The position numbers and the translations under genes were made by a program. Positions 18,866 to 26,257 of a stretch of DNA of 64,000 nt are shown one piece after another. Every line of letters begins with the position of its first letter. The first letter of the stretch is position 1. The notes under the pieces were generated by a model. That model did no database searches. It had not been told where the DNA came from and worked only from the letters and a program-made list of their open reading frames with translations. This stretch comes from Bacteroidia bacterium (GTDB lineage Bacteria; Bacteroidota; Bacteroidia; J057). The stretch is from contig JALEFZ010000059.1 in the NCBI GenBank assembly GCA_022760475.1, positions 1 through 64,000 of the forward strand, in the 5' to 3' direction.

Positions 18866-20524
18866 ATGAATAATAAAATAATTTACCTAGGCCTTGTACT
18901 TGTTCTCCTTTTGGCCGGGTTTACTTCTGATATCTCCGACAGGTATTTTGAGATCGCCAAAAACATGGAGATATACGGTAAGGTATATACGGAAATCAAC
19001 ACCAAATATGTCGACCAAACTTCCCCGACCAAATTGATGCGCACGGGTGTGGACGCCATGCTAAAGTCCCTGGATCCCTACACCATTTACTATGGTGAGA
19101 GTCAAATTGAATATTCCAAATTATTGAACTCCGGCCAATATAGCGGCATTGGCAGTGAGGTCAGCAAACAGGGTGAAGACATCATTCTGGTAAATATGAA
19201 ATCAGATGGCCCTGCCGACAAAGCTGGTTTAAGGGTCGGTGATGTTCTCCTCAGCATCGACAATGAAACCATTCAGGGAGGTAATAAGGACATCAACCAG
19301 ATCCAAACCCTTTTGCTAGGAGAAAAGGATACAGAAGTCAACCTAAAGGTATCAAGGGGTGGGCAAGAGCTAGAGTTTTCTGTCGTCCGCGGTGGAAACC
19401 AAGCTCAGCAAGAAGATGTTCCCTACTTCGGGATGGTAAATGACAGTGTGGGTTATATTCTCCAATTAGGCTTTACGGGTCTGGCTTCCCAGAAAGTTGC
19501 GGATGCGTTTCGGGCATTGAGCGAAAAAGCAGAATTAAAAGCTTTAATCCTCGACTTGAGAGGAAACCTTGGTGGTAGACTGGATCAGGCAGTTGATATT
19601 TGTAACCACTTCATTCCCTCAGGCCAATTGATAGTCGAAATGAGGGGGAGGACACGAGAGACTCAAAACAAGTTTTTCACAAAACGGCCTCCGCTTGATA
19701 AAGACATACCACTAGCGGTGCTTGTGAATGGAAGATCTGCCAGTGCTGCTGAGATTGTATCAGGAGCCATTCAAGACCTGGATCGCGGAGTCGTAATTGG
19801 CAGCAGGAGTTTTGGCAAAGGACTTGTCCAAAATTTCCGTCCCCTCAGCTACAATACCCAAATGAAGATTACTGTGGCTAAATATTATACCCCCAGTGGA
19901 AGGTGTATCCAGGCCATCGATTATGCCAACCGCAAGGCAGATGGCAGTGTAGGCAAGATCCCGGATTCCTTGGCCACAGAATTTCAGACAAAGAATGGCA
20001 GGAAAGTTTATGACGGCGGAGGAGTGGATCCGGATATCCTTGTAGAAAAAGAAGAATTAGCTCCCATCACCCTGGCCTTGAAAGAAAGGAATGTGATTTT
20101 TGATTTTGCGACTGAATTTAAAACTAAAAATGATTCCATTCCCGGGCCTCGAGACTTCGACATTTCGGATGAACTGTATCAGGAGTTTGTTAGCTACGTG
20201 AGAGGGAAGGATTTTTCTTTTGAGACCAATACAGAAAAGAAAATTACACGCCTAAAAACCCAACTGAATAATGATGGATATGAAAAAGAAATGGAGACAA
20301 TTTTGAAGGATATCCAACAAAAACTTCAACAGCAAAAAGAATTAGACCTTGAAAGACATAGTGGACAAATCAAAACACAGTTGAGGAAAGAAATCATAGA
20401 ACGCTACTATTTTAAGGCAGGTGTCATTGAATCCAGTTTTGTTCACGATCCAGATATTTTGAAAGCCCTAAATGTTGTACTGGATAAGGATTCTTACAAC
20501 AAGATACTGGGAATCAACAAGTAG
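18866..20524 (+). CDS. S41A family C-terminal processing peptidase (CtpA/Prc-like)
   Basis: Serine protease that trims or degrades exported proteins from their C-terminal ends in the periplasm. An N-terminal hydrophobic segment (residues 4-20) serves as signal or anchor. A PDZ domain follows (about 85-175, DGPADKAGLRVGDVLL) and then the S41 core. The nucleophile is Ser293 in NGRSASAAE and the general base Lys318 lies 25 residues later in SFGKGLVQ, the standard spacing. The C-terminal 150 residues are helical and charged, as in other Bacteroidota members. Length 552 is usual. The gene stands between two terminators. Confidence 0.95.
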   Translation: MNNKIIYLGLVLVLLLAGFTSDISDRYFEIAKNMEIYGKVYTEINTKYVDQTSPTKLMRTGVDAMLKSLDPYTIYYGESQIEYSKLLNSGQYSGIGSEVSKQGEDIILVNMKSDGPADKAGLRVGDVLLSIDNETIQGGNKDINQIQTLLLGEKDTEVNLKVSRGGQELEFSVVRGGNQAQQEDVPYFGMVNDSVGYILQLGFTGLASQKVADAFRALSEKAELKALILDLRGNLGGRLDQAVDICNHFIPSGQLIVEMRGRTRETQNKFFTKRPPLDKDIPLAVLVNGRSASAAEIVSGAIQDLDRGVVIGSRSFGKGLVQNFRPLSYNTQMKITVAKYYTPSGRCIQAIDYANRKADGSVGKIPDSLATEFQTKNGRKVYDGGGVDPDILVEKEELAPITLALKERNVIFDFATEFKTKNDSIPGPRDFDISDELYQEFVSYVRGKDFSFETNTEKKITRLKTQLNNDGYEKEMETILKDIQQKLQQQKELDLERHSGQIKTQLRKEIIERYYFKAGVIESSFVHDPDILKALNVVLDKDSYNKILGINK

Positions 20525-20614
20525 GCCATAAAAATCAATGTGTCTTTTTTTAGGATAAATGATCATTTTTTGTTATGTTAATAATAGATCATTCACCCTA
20601 AAACTAATACCAAG

Positions 20615-20779
20615 ATGTCTATTATTACTATTATTTCCATCGCAGTGGGTGTACTGGCCGTAGCAGGGGTTCTTTTCGTAATCTCTGACGTACGCTCACA
20701 CAACCAGCGTAAAGCAGAAGTGACTTCAAGAAATCGATCCATGTCTCACTCTTTAAATCAGGAGACCGAGGTTGCCTGA
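20615..20779 (+). CDS. 54-residue single-pass membrane peptide
   Basis: A short frame with one strongly hydrophobic N-terminal segment (about residues 3-23, rich in Ile, Val, Ala and Leu). A hydrophilic tail of about 30 residues follows, with several Arg, Ser and Asn. It starts with ATG 90 bases after the S41 gene stop and ends 44 bases before a good intrinsic terminator, so it appears to be its own small transcript. It has no recognised family. The clean match of frame, spacing and terminator is the case for it being real; no homology could be checked. Confidence 0.6.
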   Translation: MSIITIISIAVGVLAVAGVLFVISDVRSHNQRKAEVTSRNRSMSHSLNQETEVA

Positions 20780-20823
20780 TTGAGACATCTACACACAACT
20801 ACTATTTCGAAAAACTATTATTG

Positions 20824-20850
20824 GCGGAAAGTGATGCTTTCCGCTTTTTT
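20824..20850 (+). terminator. Intrinsic terminator after the 54-residue gene
   Basis: GCGGAAAG (20824-20831) pairs perfectly with CTTTCCGC (20837-20844) across a TGATG loop and is followed by six T residues. It isolates the small gene from murB, which begins 30 bases later. Confidence 0.9.
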
Positions 20851-20879
20851 ATGTCGCGACTTATCGCGAATATTGAAGC

Positions 20880-21899
20880 ATGCCGCTTCTGAAAGAACAC
20901 ATTTCACTCAAGCCCTTTAATACTTTTGGTATAAATGCCTACGCTCGCTGGTTCATTGAACTCCAATCAATTGAGCAAGCGGTTGAATTCGTAACTGATA
21001 ACCATTACCAAAATCAAGAGATGTACATCATTGGGGGCGGGAGCAATGTCCTGATCACCCAAAACTTTGAAGGGGTCGTTGTGAAGAATTCTATTCATGG
21101 GAAGCGAATCGTAAAAGAAACGGAATCCCACATCTGGTTGAAGGTAGGAGCAGGAGAGAATTGGCATAAGCTGGTTTTGCACTGTCTGGAAAATGATTGG
21201 GGAGGAATTGAAAACCTATCCCTGATTCCAGGTAATGTGGGCGCAGCTCCTATTCAAAATATTGGTGCGTATGGAGTTGAAGTTAAGGAGGTTTTTGAAT
21301 GCCTGGAAGCTATCCACCTCGCCACGGGTAATATCCATGTATTCCACTCCGAGGACTGTAAATTTGGCTATAGAGACAGCATTTTCAAACATGAAGCCAA
21401 AGGTAAATACCTGATTACTTCCGTTACATTCAAATTAACCCGTAAAGATCATCAACTAAATACCAGCTATGCACCCGTAGCAAAGGCGTTCGAAGAAAGC
21501 GGAGAAAGTCCAAGCATTCAGAAAATCAGCAAAAAAATCGTAGAAATCCGATCCAGTAAACTCCCCGATCCTAAAGTAATCGGAAATGCGGGTTCATTCT
21601 TCAAAAATCCTGTAGTCAGTAAAGAGGAATTTGAAATTGTTCAGGAAATGTACGAACGTGTTCCCAACTATCCTGCCGGAGATGGCAAAGTCAAACTCGC
21701 TGCTGGCTGGCTCATAGAGAAGTGTGGATGGAAAGGACAAAGATTTGGCGAATATGGTGTTCATAGCAAACAAGCTCTTGTCCTGGTCAACCATGGGGAT
21801 GCATCCGGAAAAAAAATACTTGAACTATCCGAAAGAATTCAAAAGTCCGTCAAAAACCATTTTGGCATTCAACTTGAAAGAGAAGTCAATATATTGTAG
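20880..21899 (+). CDS. murB: UDP-N-acetylenolpyruvoylglucosamine reductase MurB
   Basis: FAD enzyme that reduces UDP-GlcNAc-enolpyruvate to UDP-MurNAc in peptidoglycan synthesis. The N-terminal flavin-binding part includes LKPFNTFGI (10-18) and GGGSNVLI (52-59). Further conserved pieces are IPGNVGAAPIQNIGAYG (116-132), FGYRDSIFK (162-170, Arg165) and the catalytic serine in GNAGSFFKNP (Ser239). The C-terminal AAGWLIEKCGWKG block identifies the type I (E. coli-like) form; length 339 agrees. The gene is not in a division cluster here. Two copies of TCGCGA lie just upstream. Confidence 0.97.
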   Translation: MPLLKEHISLKPFNTFGINAYARWFIELQSIEQAVEFVTDNHYQNQEMYIIGGGSNVLITQNFEGVVVKNSIHGKRIVKETESHIWLKVGAGENWHKLVLHCLENDWGGIENLSLIPGNVGAAPIQNIGAYGVEVKEVFECLEAIHLATGNIHVFHSEDCKFGYRDSIFKHEAKGKYLITSVTFKLTRKDHQLNTSYAPVAKAFEESGESPSIQKISKKIVEIRSSKLPDPKVIGNAGSFFKNPVVSKEEFEIVQEMYERVPNYPAGDGKVKLAAGWLIEKCGWKGQRFGEYGVHSKQALVLVNHGDASGKKILELSERIQKSVKNHFGIQLEREVNIL

Positions 21900-22048
21900 G
21901 ACTTAGGTAGCAAAAAAAACTAATAAAGCTCTGCGTTAGACCATACACCAATTTTGCTATTCATTTCCAGAGATCTTTTTGTAAGTAGTATCCAGAATCC
22001 TCAGCCGCTTATACCCGCTTAGGATGCCACCCTATTCATGTCCAGCTT

Positions 22049-24076
22049 ATGGCAATCATTCACTCTATTGACAATATCCCTTCTCTCAATCATCTGCTAG
22101 ATCTTCGTTGCCAGGAAATTGGAGACAAGACTCTATATACTTTTATAGGCAAAGACCTCTCTCCAATCAAAGAACTTACTTATTCTCAGTTCAGGCAATC
22201 TGCACTAAAAATTGCCAGCCACCTGCGCAAATACACCCAGCCGGGTGATCGCGCTGTGCTTCTTTTTCCTCCAAGTCTTGATTATGTGGAAGCTTACTTT
22301 GGATGTCTATATGCTGGAGTAATCGCTGTCCCAGTGTTTCCCCCTCAGATGGGCAGACAAATTGGCCGTGTGATGCAAATTGTTCAGGATTCAAAGCCCA
22401 GTGCATTTATGTCGACAGGTGTTGTTTTTGATCAGGTAAAAATGATCGCACCTCAATGGGTCAAGGCCGCGGGGGACAATTGGCTAAGCACTGACAGGCT
22501 GGATGAGATTGACCTGGACCCGCCCCATGAGGCAGGGCGACAAGATGTAGCCTTCCTTCAATATACTTCAGGATCTACGGGAAATCCCAAAGGCGTTGTC
22601 ATCAGTCATGAGAACCTGCTTGTCAATGAAGAAATGATCAGAAGGGGATTTGGAACAGATGAACATACCCAGGGTGTCAACTGGTTGCCACTCTATCATG
22701 ACATGGGACTCATCGGAACTGTGCTTCACCCCATTTATCTTGGAGGAAGTTCTGTACTGATGTCTCCATTTACCTTTTTGACTGGACCGCAGCATTGGCT
22801 TAAGGCCATTTCCAAGTATAAGGGGACCTGTTGTGGAGGGCCTAACTTTGCCTTCGAAATGTGTGTCAACAAGATTTCTGAGGAAGTCATTGATGAATTA
22901 GACCTCAGTTCATGGAAGCAGGCATTTAACGGAGCTGAACCCATCCGAGCAAAAACGCTAAAGCGTTTCGAAGAGAAATTTGCCCGTGCTGGCTTTAACC
23001 CAGAGTCCTGGAGGGCTTGCTATGGCTTGGCAGAAGCTACTTTGATGGTCAGTACGGCAACCTCCTATTCACCTAAAAAAGAAATCAGGGTGGATAGCGA
23101 ATCCTTGAAAGGCGCACAAGTAAGCATCAGCCATTCTGAGGAAGGTACTTCGCTGGTAAGTTCGGGCATTCCGGTTGATGGACAGGAAATCAAAATTGTA
23201 AATCTTGATACGAAAGAGGCACAAGGAGAGTTGGGCATCGGTGAAATCTGGTTGCAGGGCAAACACATCGCAAGGGGCTACTGGGAAAAACCGGAGGTAA
23301 ACGCCACTGAGTTCAACGCCTACCTACCCAATGGAAAAGATGGACCTTACTTTCGAACTGGGGACTTGGGTTTCTTATATGAAGGGGAACTTTACATCAC
23401 GGGCAGACAAAAAGACCTCATCATTATTCGAGGAAAGAATCATTACCCACAGGATATTGAGCAGACAGCAATGGAGGCACACCCTGCCATCCAGGCAGGT
23501 GGGATTGCGGCTTTTGGCGTGGAGGATGAGAAAGGCGAAGGTCTTGTACTGGTCTCTGAGCTAGTCCGCAATGGCCTCAAGAAATACAAAGGAGAGGAGA
23601 TCACCGAGGCCATTAGAAAGGAAGTATCTGCCATACATGAGTTACAACCCCAGGCCATTGTACTTATTCCAAGAAAGGGGCTATCGAAGACTTCCTCAGG
23701 AAAAATTCAGCGACGCGCCAATAAAAAGGCCTACCTGGATGGAAAACTTGAAGTATCGTTTCTTTGGGAAGGTACACAGGAGGATGTTCCTGAAAATTTA
23801 ACTGCGCAAGTGGAAGAAACAAATAGCCCCAAGGATCTAAAAGAATGGCTGATGCAGTGGATGGTTTCTAAACTCGACATGTCCGTTGACAAAATAGACA
23901 TGGATGATCCCATCACTGCATATGGTGTAGATTCTCTGATGTTGGCAGAATTTGAAACCGAGGTTTCTGAATTCATGGGAAAAAGCTGGCCAGTAAGGGA
24001 TTTACTTTTGACGGAGCCTAGCCTGGAAGAGTTGATTGAAAAGGGAGAAGAATGGATGGCTGAAGGAGTAAGCTAA
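22049..24076 (+). CDS. Fatty acyl-AMP ligase fused to an acyl carrier domain
   Basis: Adenylates a fatty acid with ATP and probably loads it onto its own C-terminal carrier domain. The adenylation domain (about residues 10-575) has the P-loop-like YTSGSTGNPKGVV (172-184), the FAAL-type WLPLYHDMGLIG (213-224) and GRQKDLIIIRGKNHYPQDIE around 430-450, which matches FAALs rather than CoA ligases. A phosphopantetheine carrier domain follows (about 605-670) with the attachment motif GVDSLM. Length 675. No polyketide synthase, peptide synthetase or acyltransferase is adjacent, so the acceptor of the loaded acyl chain is unknown. Upstream of it is murB, 149 bases away. Confidence 0.9.
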   Translation: MAIIHSIDNIPSLNHLLDLRCQEIGDKTLYTFIGKDLSPIKELTYSQFRQSALKIASHLRKYTQPGDRAVLLFPPSLDYVEAYFGCLYAGVIAVPVFPPQMGRQIGRVMQIVQDSKPSAFMSTGVVFDQVKMIAPQWVKAAGDNWLSTDRLDEIDLDPPHEAGRQDVAFLQYTSGSTGNPKGVVISHENLLVNEEMIRRGFGTDEHTQGVNWLPLYHDMGLIGTVLHPIYLGGSSVLMSPFTFLTGPQHWLKAISKYKGTCCGGPNFAFEMCVNKISEEVIDELDLSSWKQAFNGAEPIRAKTLKRFEEKFARAGFNPESWRACYGLAEATLMVSTATSYSPKKEIRVDSESLKGAQVSISHSEEGTSLVSSGIPVDGQEIKIVNLDTKEAQGELGIGEIWLQGKHIARGYWEKPEVNATEFNAYLPNGKDGPYFRTGDLGFLYEGELYITGRQKDLIIIRGKNHYPQDIEQTAMEAHPAIQAGGIAAFGVEDEKGEGLVLVSELVRNGLKKYKGEEITEAIRKEVSAIHELQPQAIVLIPRKGLSKTSSGKIQRRANKKAYLDGKLEVSFLWEGTQEDVPENLTAQVEETNSPKDLKEWLMQWMVSKLDMSVDKIDMDDPITAYGVDSLMLAEFETEVSEFMGKSWPVRDLLLTEPSLEELIEKGEEWMAEGVS

Positions 24077-24102
24077 ACCTTAACCTTAGTAGGTCTGATA
24101 GT

Positions 24103-24615
24103 ATGTCATTAGACCTGAATTTGGGAACTGTTGGTGATACTTCAACAAGCAGTTTGAACTCTTTAGATTCAGCTAGTAGCTATGTATTTCACTTAGCCAC
24201 TCTGGGAGGAAATTTTTCTCCTCCTATATTTTCTACTGATTCCTTATTGGATACCGTTATCAACCTGACTATTGGAAGTCTTGATACCTTATTGGGGTCA
24301 CTAGGAATTTTAGCGGGAGATTCTATTGACCTCCTATGGACAGAGGCAGATTCAGGAAGCATTTTCGTAGATACTATCTTTGCCATCTCGTTTACCAGAT
24401 TTCTGACTACTTCAACTAAGCTCCCTGAACCATATTCTCTACATTTCTATCCAAACTCCTTAATGATTGCCTATCTCTTTGGGGATAGGCATTTTATTGA
24501 TTTTACTTATTGTGAAAAAACCTATGGAAAGAGGACTGATATTTGTACCAAAAAAGGTGAAGGGAAAGACTGCAAGCAGCTTTCCCTTTCACCCACGATT
24601 ATTATGGATACTTAA
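24103..24615 (+). CDS. Doubtful 170-codon reading frame
   Basis: An open frame with no recognised family. It begins 26 bases after the acyl-AMP ligase stop. The translation is Ser/Thr/Leu-rich with no signal peptide, and the opposite strand is also open over part of it. Two hairpins fall inside it (24468-24498 and 24550-24593), which argues against translation to the end. It may be a decayed gene or chance frame. Confidence 0.25.
   Translation: MSLDLNLGTVGDTSTSSLNSLDSASSYVFHLATLGGNFSPPIFSTDSLLDTVINLTIGSLDTLLGSLGILAGDSIDLLWTEADSGSIFVDTIFAISFTRFLTTSTKLPEPYSLHFYPNSLMIAYLFGDRHFIDFTYCEKTYGKRTDICTKKGEGKDCKQLSLSPTIIMDT
24468..24498 (+). terminator. Probable terminator downstream of the acyl-AMP ligase gene
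   Basis: TGCCTATC (24468-24475) and GATAGGCA (24484-24491) form a perfect eight-pair stem with an eight-base loop, followed by TTTTATT. It lies about 390 bases after the ligase stop and inside the doubtful frame at 24103-24615. Confidence 0.5.
24550..24593 (-). terminator. Strong minus-strand terminator without an assigned gene
   Basis: On the minus strand, GGTGAAAGGGAAAG pairs with CTTTCCCTTCACC (13 pairs, one bulged A; further pairing CTG/CAG inside the loop) and is followed directly by six U residues (24550-24555). No minus-strand gene ends here; the next one upstream is the Fur-family gene at 25772, beyond the plus-strand LRR gene. It implies an unannotated minus-strand transcript. Confidence 0.6.
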
Positions 24616-24673
24616 TTTTTGATTTCTGTTTGAAGTATATACATAAGCATATACTGAAATGCAACACCTCAGG

Positions 24674-24703
24674 TTGCATAAATAATCAGCTTGCATAAAT
24701 AAT
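24674..24703. repeat. Two direct copies of TTGCATAAATAAT
   Basis: The 13-base unit occurs at 24674-24686 and 24691-24703 (17-base period), in the non-coding gap before the LRR gene. A five-base inverted repeat (GCAAC/GTTGC) overlaps the first copy, and GTATAT/ATATAC lies just upstream. The spacing of under two helical turns could suit a dimeric regulator; nothing more can be shown. Confidence 0.4.
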
Positions 24704-24786
24704 GCCGAAATTAACGCCTTTAACGTCTTTATTTTTAAGAATTTTTTTCCAATTTATTACACAAGAATAATTTTGAAGATTTCCCT

Positions 24787-25764
24787 TTGAAAAATGTGCT
24801 GACATCCATCCTGCAAGGCCTCAGTCCTCAGCTCGTTACCGAGTTGTGGCTTGATTTTGAAGATACCCAGCAATATCAAAAAGGCGCTTTTACAGAAATA
24901 TCCGGTTTGGAAGTCTTTGATAAATTGGAAAAGCTCTCCTTAGCTGGTCATGAAATCAGTAGCCTGGAAAATTTTCCGAAGTTGGATTCTCTGATTTACC
25001 TGGACCTTAGCCATAATCAAATTCATGACACAGGAAGTCTCCACCAGGCAGATTCTCTCCGATATCTGGATCTTTCTTACAACGAAATCAAGGAGATTGG
25101 TTTTCTGAATCATTTTAAGGAGTTGCAGCACCTCAATCTTGGCCACAATCATCTTGATAGCCTGGCCAAGGGCCTATCGAACCTGATTCAGTTGCAATGG
25201 CTGAATATTTCAGGACAATATCATCGTAAACTTTCTCAGATGGAGGACATTGCCTTGCTACAAAACCTGAATACGTTCTTTGCTGCGCATATTCCTCTTC
25301 AGTCTATTCAGTTTTTGAATAAATTACCTCTGATCGAGAAACTGTCTATCACTCCACATTACAGTTGCGATTTATCTCCCTTTCATCAACTCCAAAATCT
25401 CAATGACCTAAGTATTGGGGCCAAGTTCCTCAATGGTGAACTGCATCTCCCTCCTTTACCACAGGTAAAAACCCTACGAATTCAGCAGGGAAATATCAGC
25501 AAGGGGGAGTACCTACGGGGAATAGAATTTTGCACCAAACTTGAGACTTTACACTTGATTGCTTTGGACTTAGAAAGCTTGCCCGATTTGAGTCAATGTC
25601 AAAAACTTGAAACCTTGATTTTGAAAAGTAATAGGCTACCGGAAATTACTTCCCTTATGGACCTGCCAAAGCTGAGAACACTTGACATTCGCCAAAACCC
25701 CCTTGATGGAGAGAAATTGAAGGCATTTTTGGTAGAAAAACCTGGCTTGGAGGTGATTTACTAG
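24787..25764 (+). CDS. Leucine-rich repeat protein
   Basis: A 325-residue protein built almost entirely of leucine-rich repeats of about 20-22 residues (for example LIYLDLSHNQIHD and LRYLDLSYNEIKE, residues 75-115). Such folds bind proteins. No signal peptide or membrane segment is seen, so it is probably cytosolic. The frame opens with TTG at 24787; GTG at 24796 is an alternative, and no ATG is nearby. TAATTTTG at 24768-24775 fits a Bacteroidota -7 element, which would put the RNA start within a few bases of the start codon. It ends 7 bases before the convergent Fur-family gene. Confidence 0.82.
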   Translation: MKNVLTSILQGLSPQLVTELWLDFEDTQQYQKGAFTEISGLEVFDKLEKLSLAGHEISSLENFPKLDSLIYLDLSHNQIHDTGSLHQADSLRYLDLSYNEIKEIGFLNHFKELQHLNLGHNHLDSLAKGLSNLIQLQWLNISGQYHRKLSQMEDIALLQNLNTFFAAHIPLQSIQFLNKLPLIEKLSITPHYSCDLSPFHQLQNLNDLSIGAKFLNGELHLPPLPQVKTLRIQQGNISKGEYLRGIEFCTKLETLHLIALDLESLPDLSQCQKLETLILKSNRLPEITSLMDLPKLRTLDIRQNPLDGEKLKAFLVEKPGLEVIY

Positions 25765-25771
25765 GAATGGT

Positions 25772-26188
25772 CTATTTGCAGTTGGGACAAATTCCTTCAA
25801 AAAGTACGTTTACTTCCTTAACCTGAAATCCATCAGGTAGATTCATAGAAGGCAGTTGCACCTGTTCAATACAGTGGGTTTGTTTACAGACTTGGCAAGA
25901 AAAATGCACATGGTCGTGATGATGTTTGCCATTTTCTTCACAATCGTGTTGGCAGAGCGCATACTTTGTTCCTCCATTGCCATCCAGCACTTTATGAACC
26001 AGGCCATTATTCAAAAAGGTGTGCAAAGTTCTATAAATGGTTACCCTGTCAAAAGAGCCATCCAGCTTCTCTCCTATCTCCCTTTCGCTCATGGCAATTG
26101 ATTCATCCACCATCAACTCCAGGATCTTGCTACGGGTTACGGTCTTCCGAAGCGACTTTTTCTTTAACAAATTCCCTACATCTGCCAT
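25772..26188 (-). CDS. Fur family transcriptional regulator
   Basis: Metal-responsive DNA-binding repressor. The N-terminal winged helix (about residues 10-80) includes MSEREIGEKL and FDRVTIYRTLHTF. The C-terminal dimerisation domain has a His-rich metal site (HHHDHVHF) and two CXXC motifs (CQVC and CPNC) that form the structural zinc site. I chose ATG 26188 (138 residues) over ATG 26224 because a promoter-like element and an AT palindrome lie between them. Which metal or signal it senses (Fe, Zn, Mn or peroxide) cannot be told from sequence. Neighbours give no clear target. Confidence 0.9.
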   Translation of the reverse strand: MADVGNLLKKKSLRKTVTRSKILELMVDESIAMSEREIGEKLDGSFDRVTIYRTLHTFLNNGLVHKVLDGNGGTKYALCQHDCEENGKHHHDHVHFSCQVCKQTHCIEQVQLPSMNLPDGFQVKEVNVLFEGICPNCK

Positions 26189-26192
26189 ACCA

Positions 26193-26227
26193 CAAAAATA
26201 CGAATATTTTTGCAGGAAGGTCAAAAA
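26193..26227 (-). promoter_or_regulatory. Putative promoter and palindrome of the Fur-family gene
   Basis: On the minus strand, TTTTTG (26227-26222), 21 bases, then TATTTTTG (26200-26193) fits the Bacteroidota -33/-7 pattern. The -7 element overlaps the inverted repeat AAAAATA (26194-26200) / TATTTTT (26205-26211), a reasonable autoregulatory operator. The RNA start would be at or within a few bases of ATG 26188. Confidence 0.5.
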
Positions 26228-26257
26228 GCGATTAAAACTGAAATAATTATGGAAAAG

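Noticed and set aside
23443..23658. Several minus-strand frames inside the acyl-AMP ligase gene
   Set aside because: All are shadows of a gene whose adenylation and carrier motifs are intact on the plus strand.
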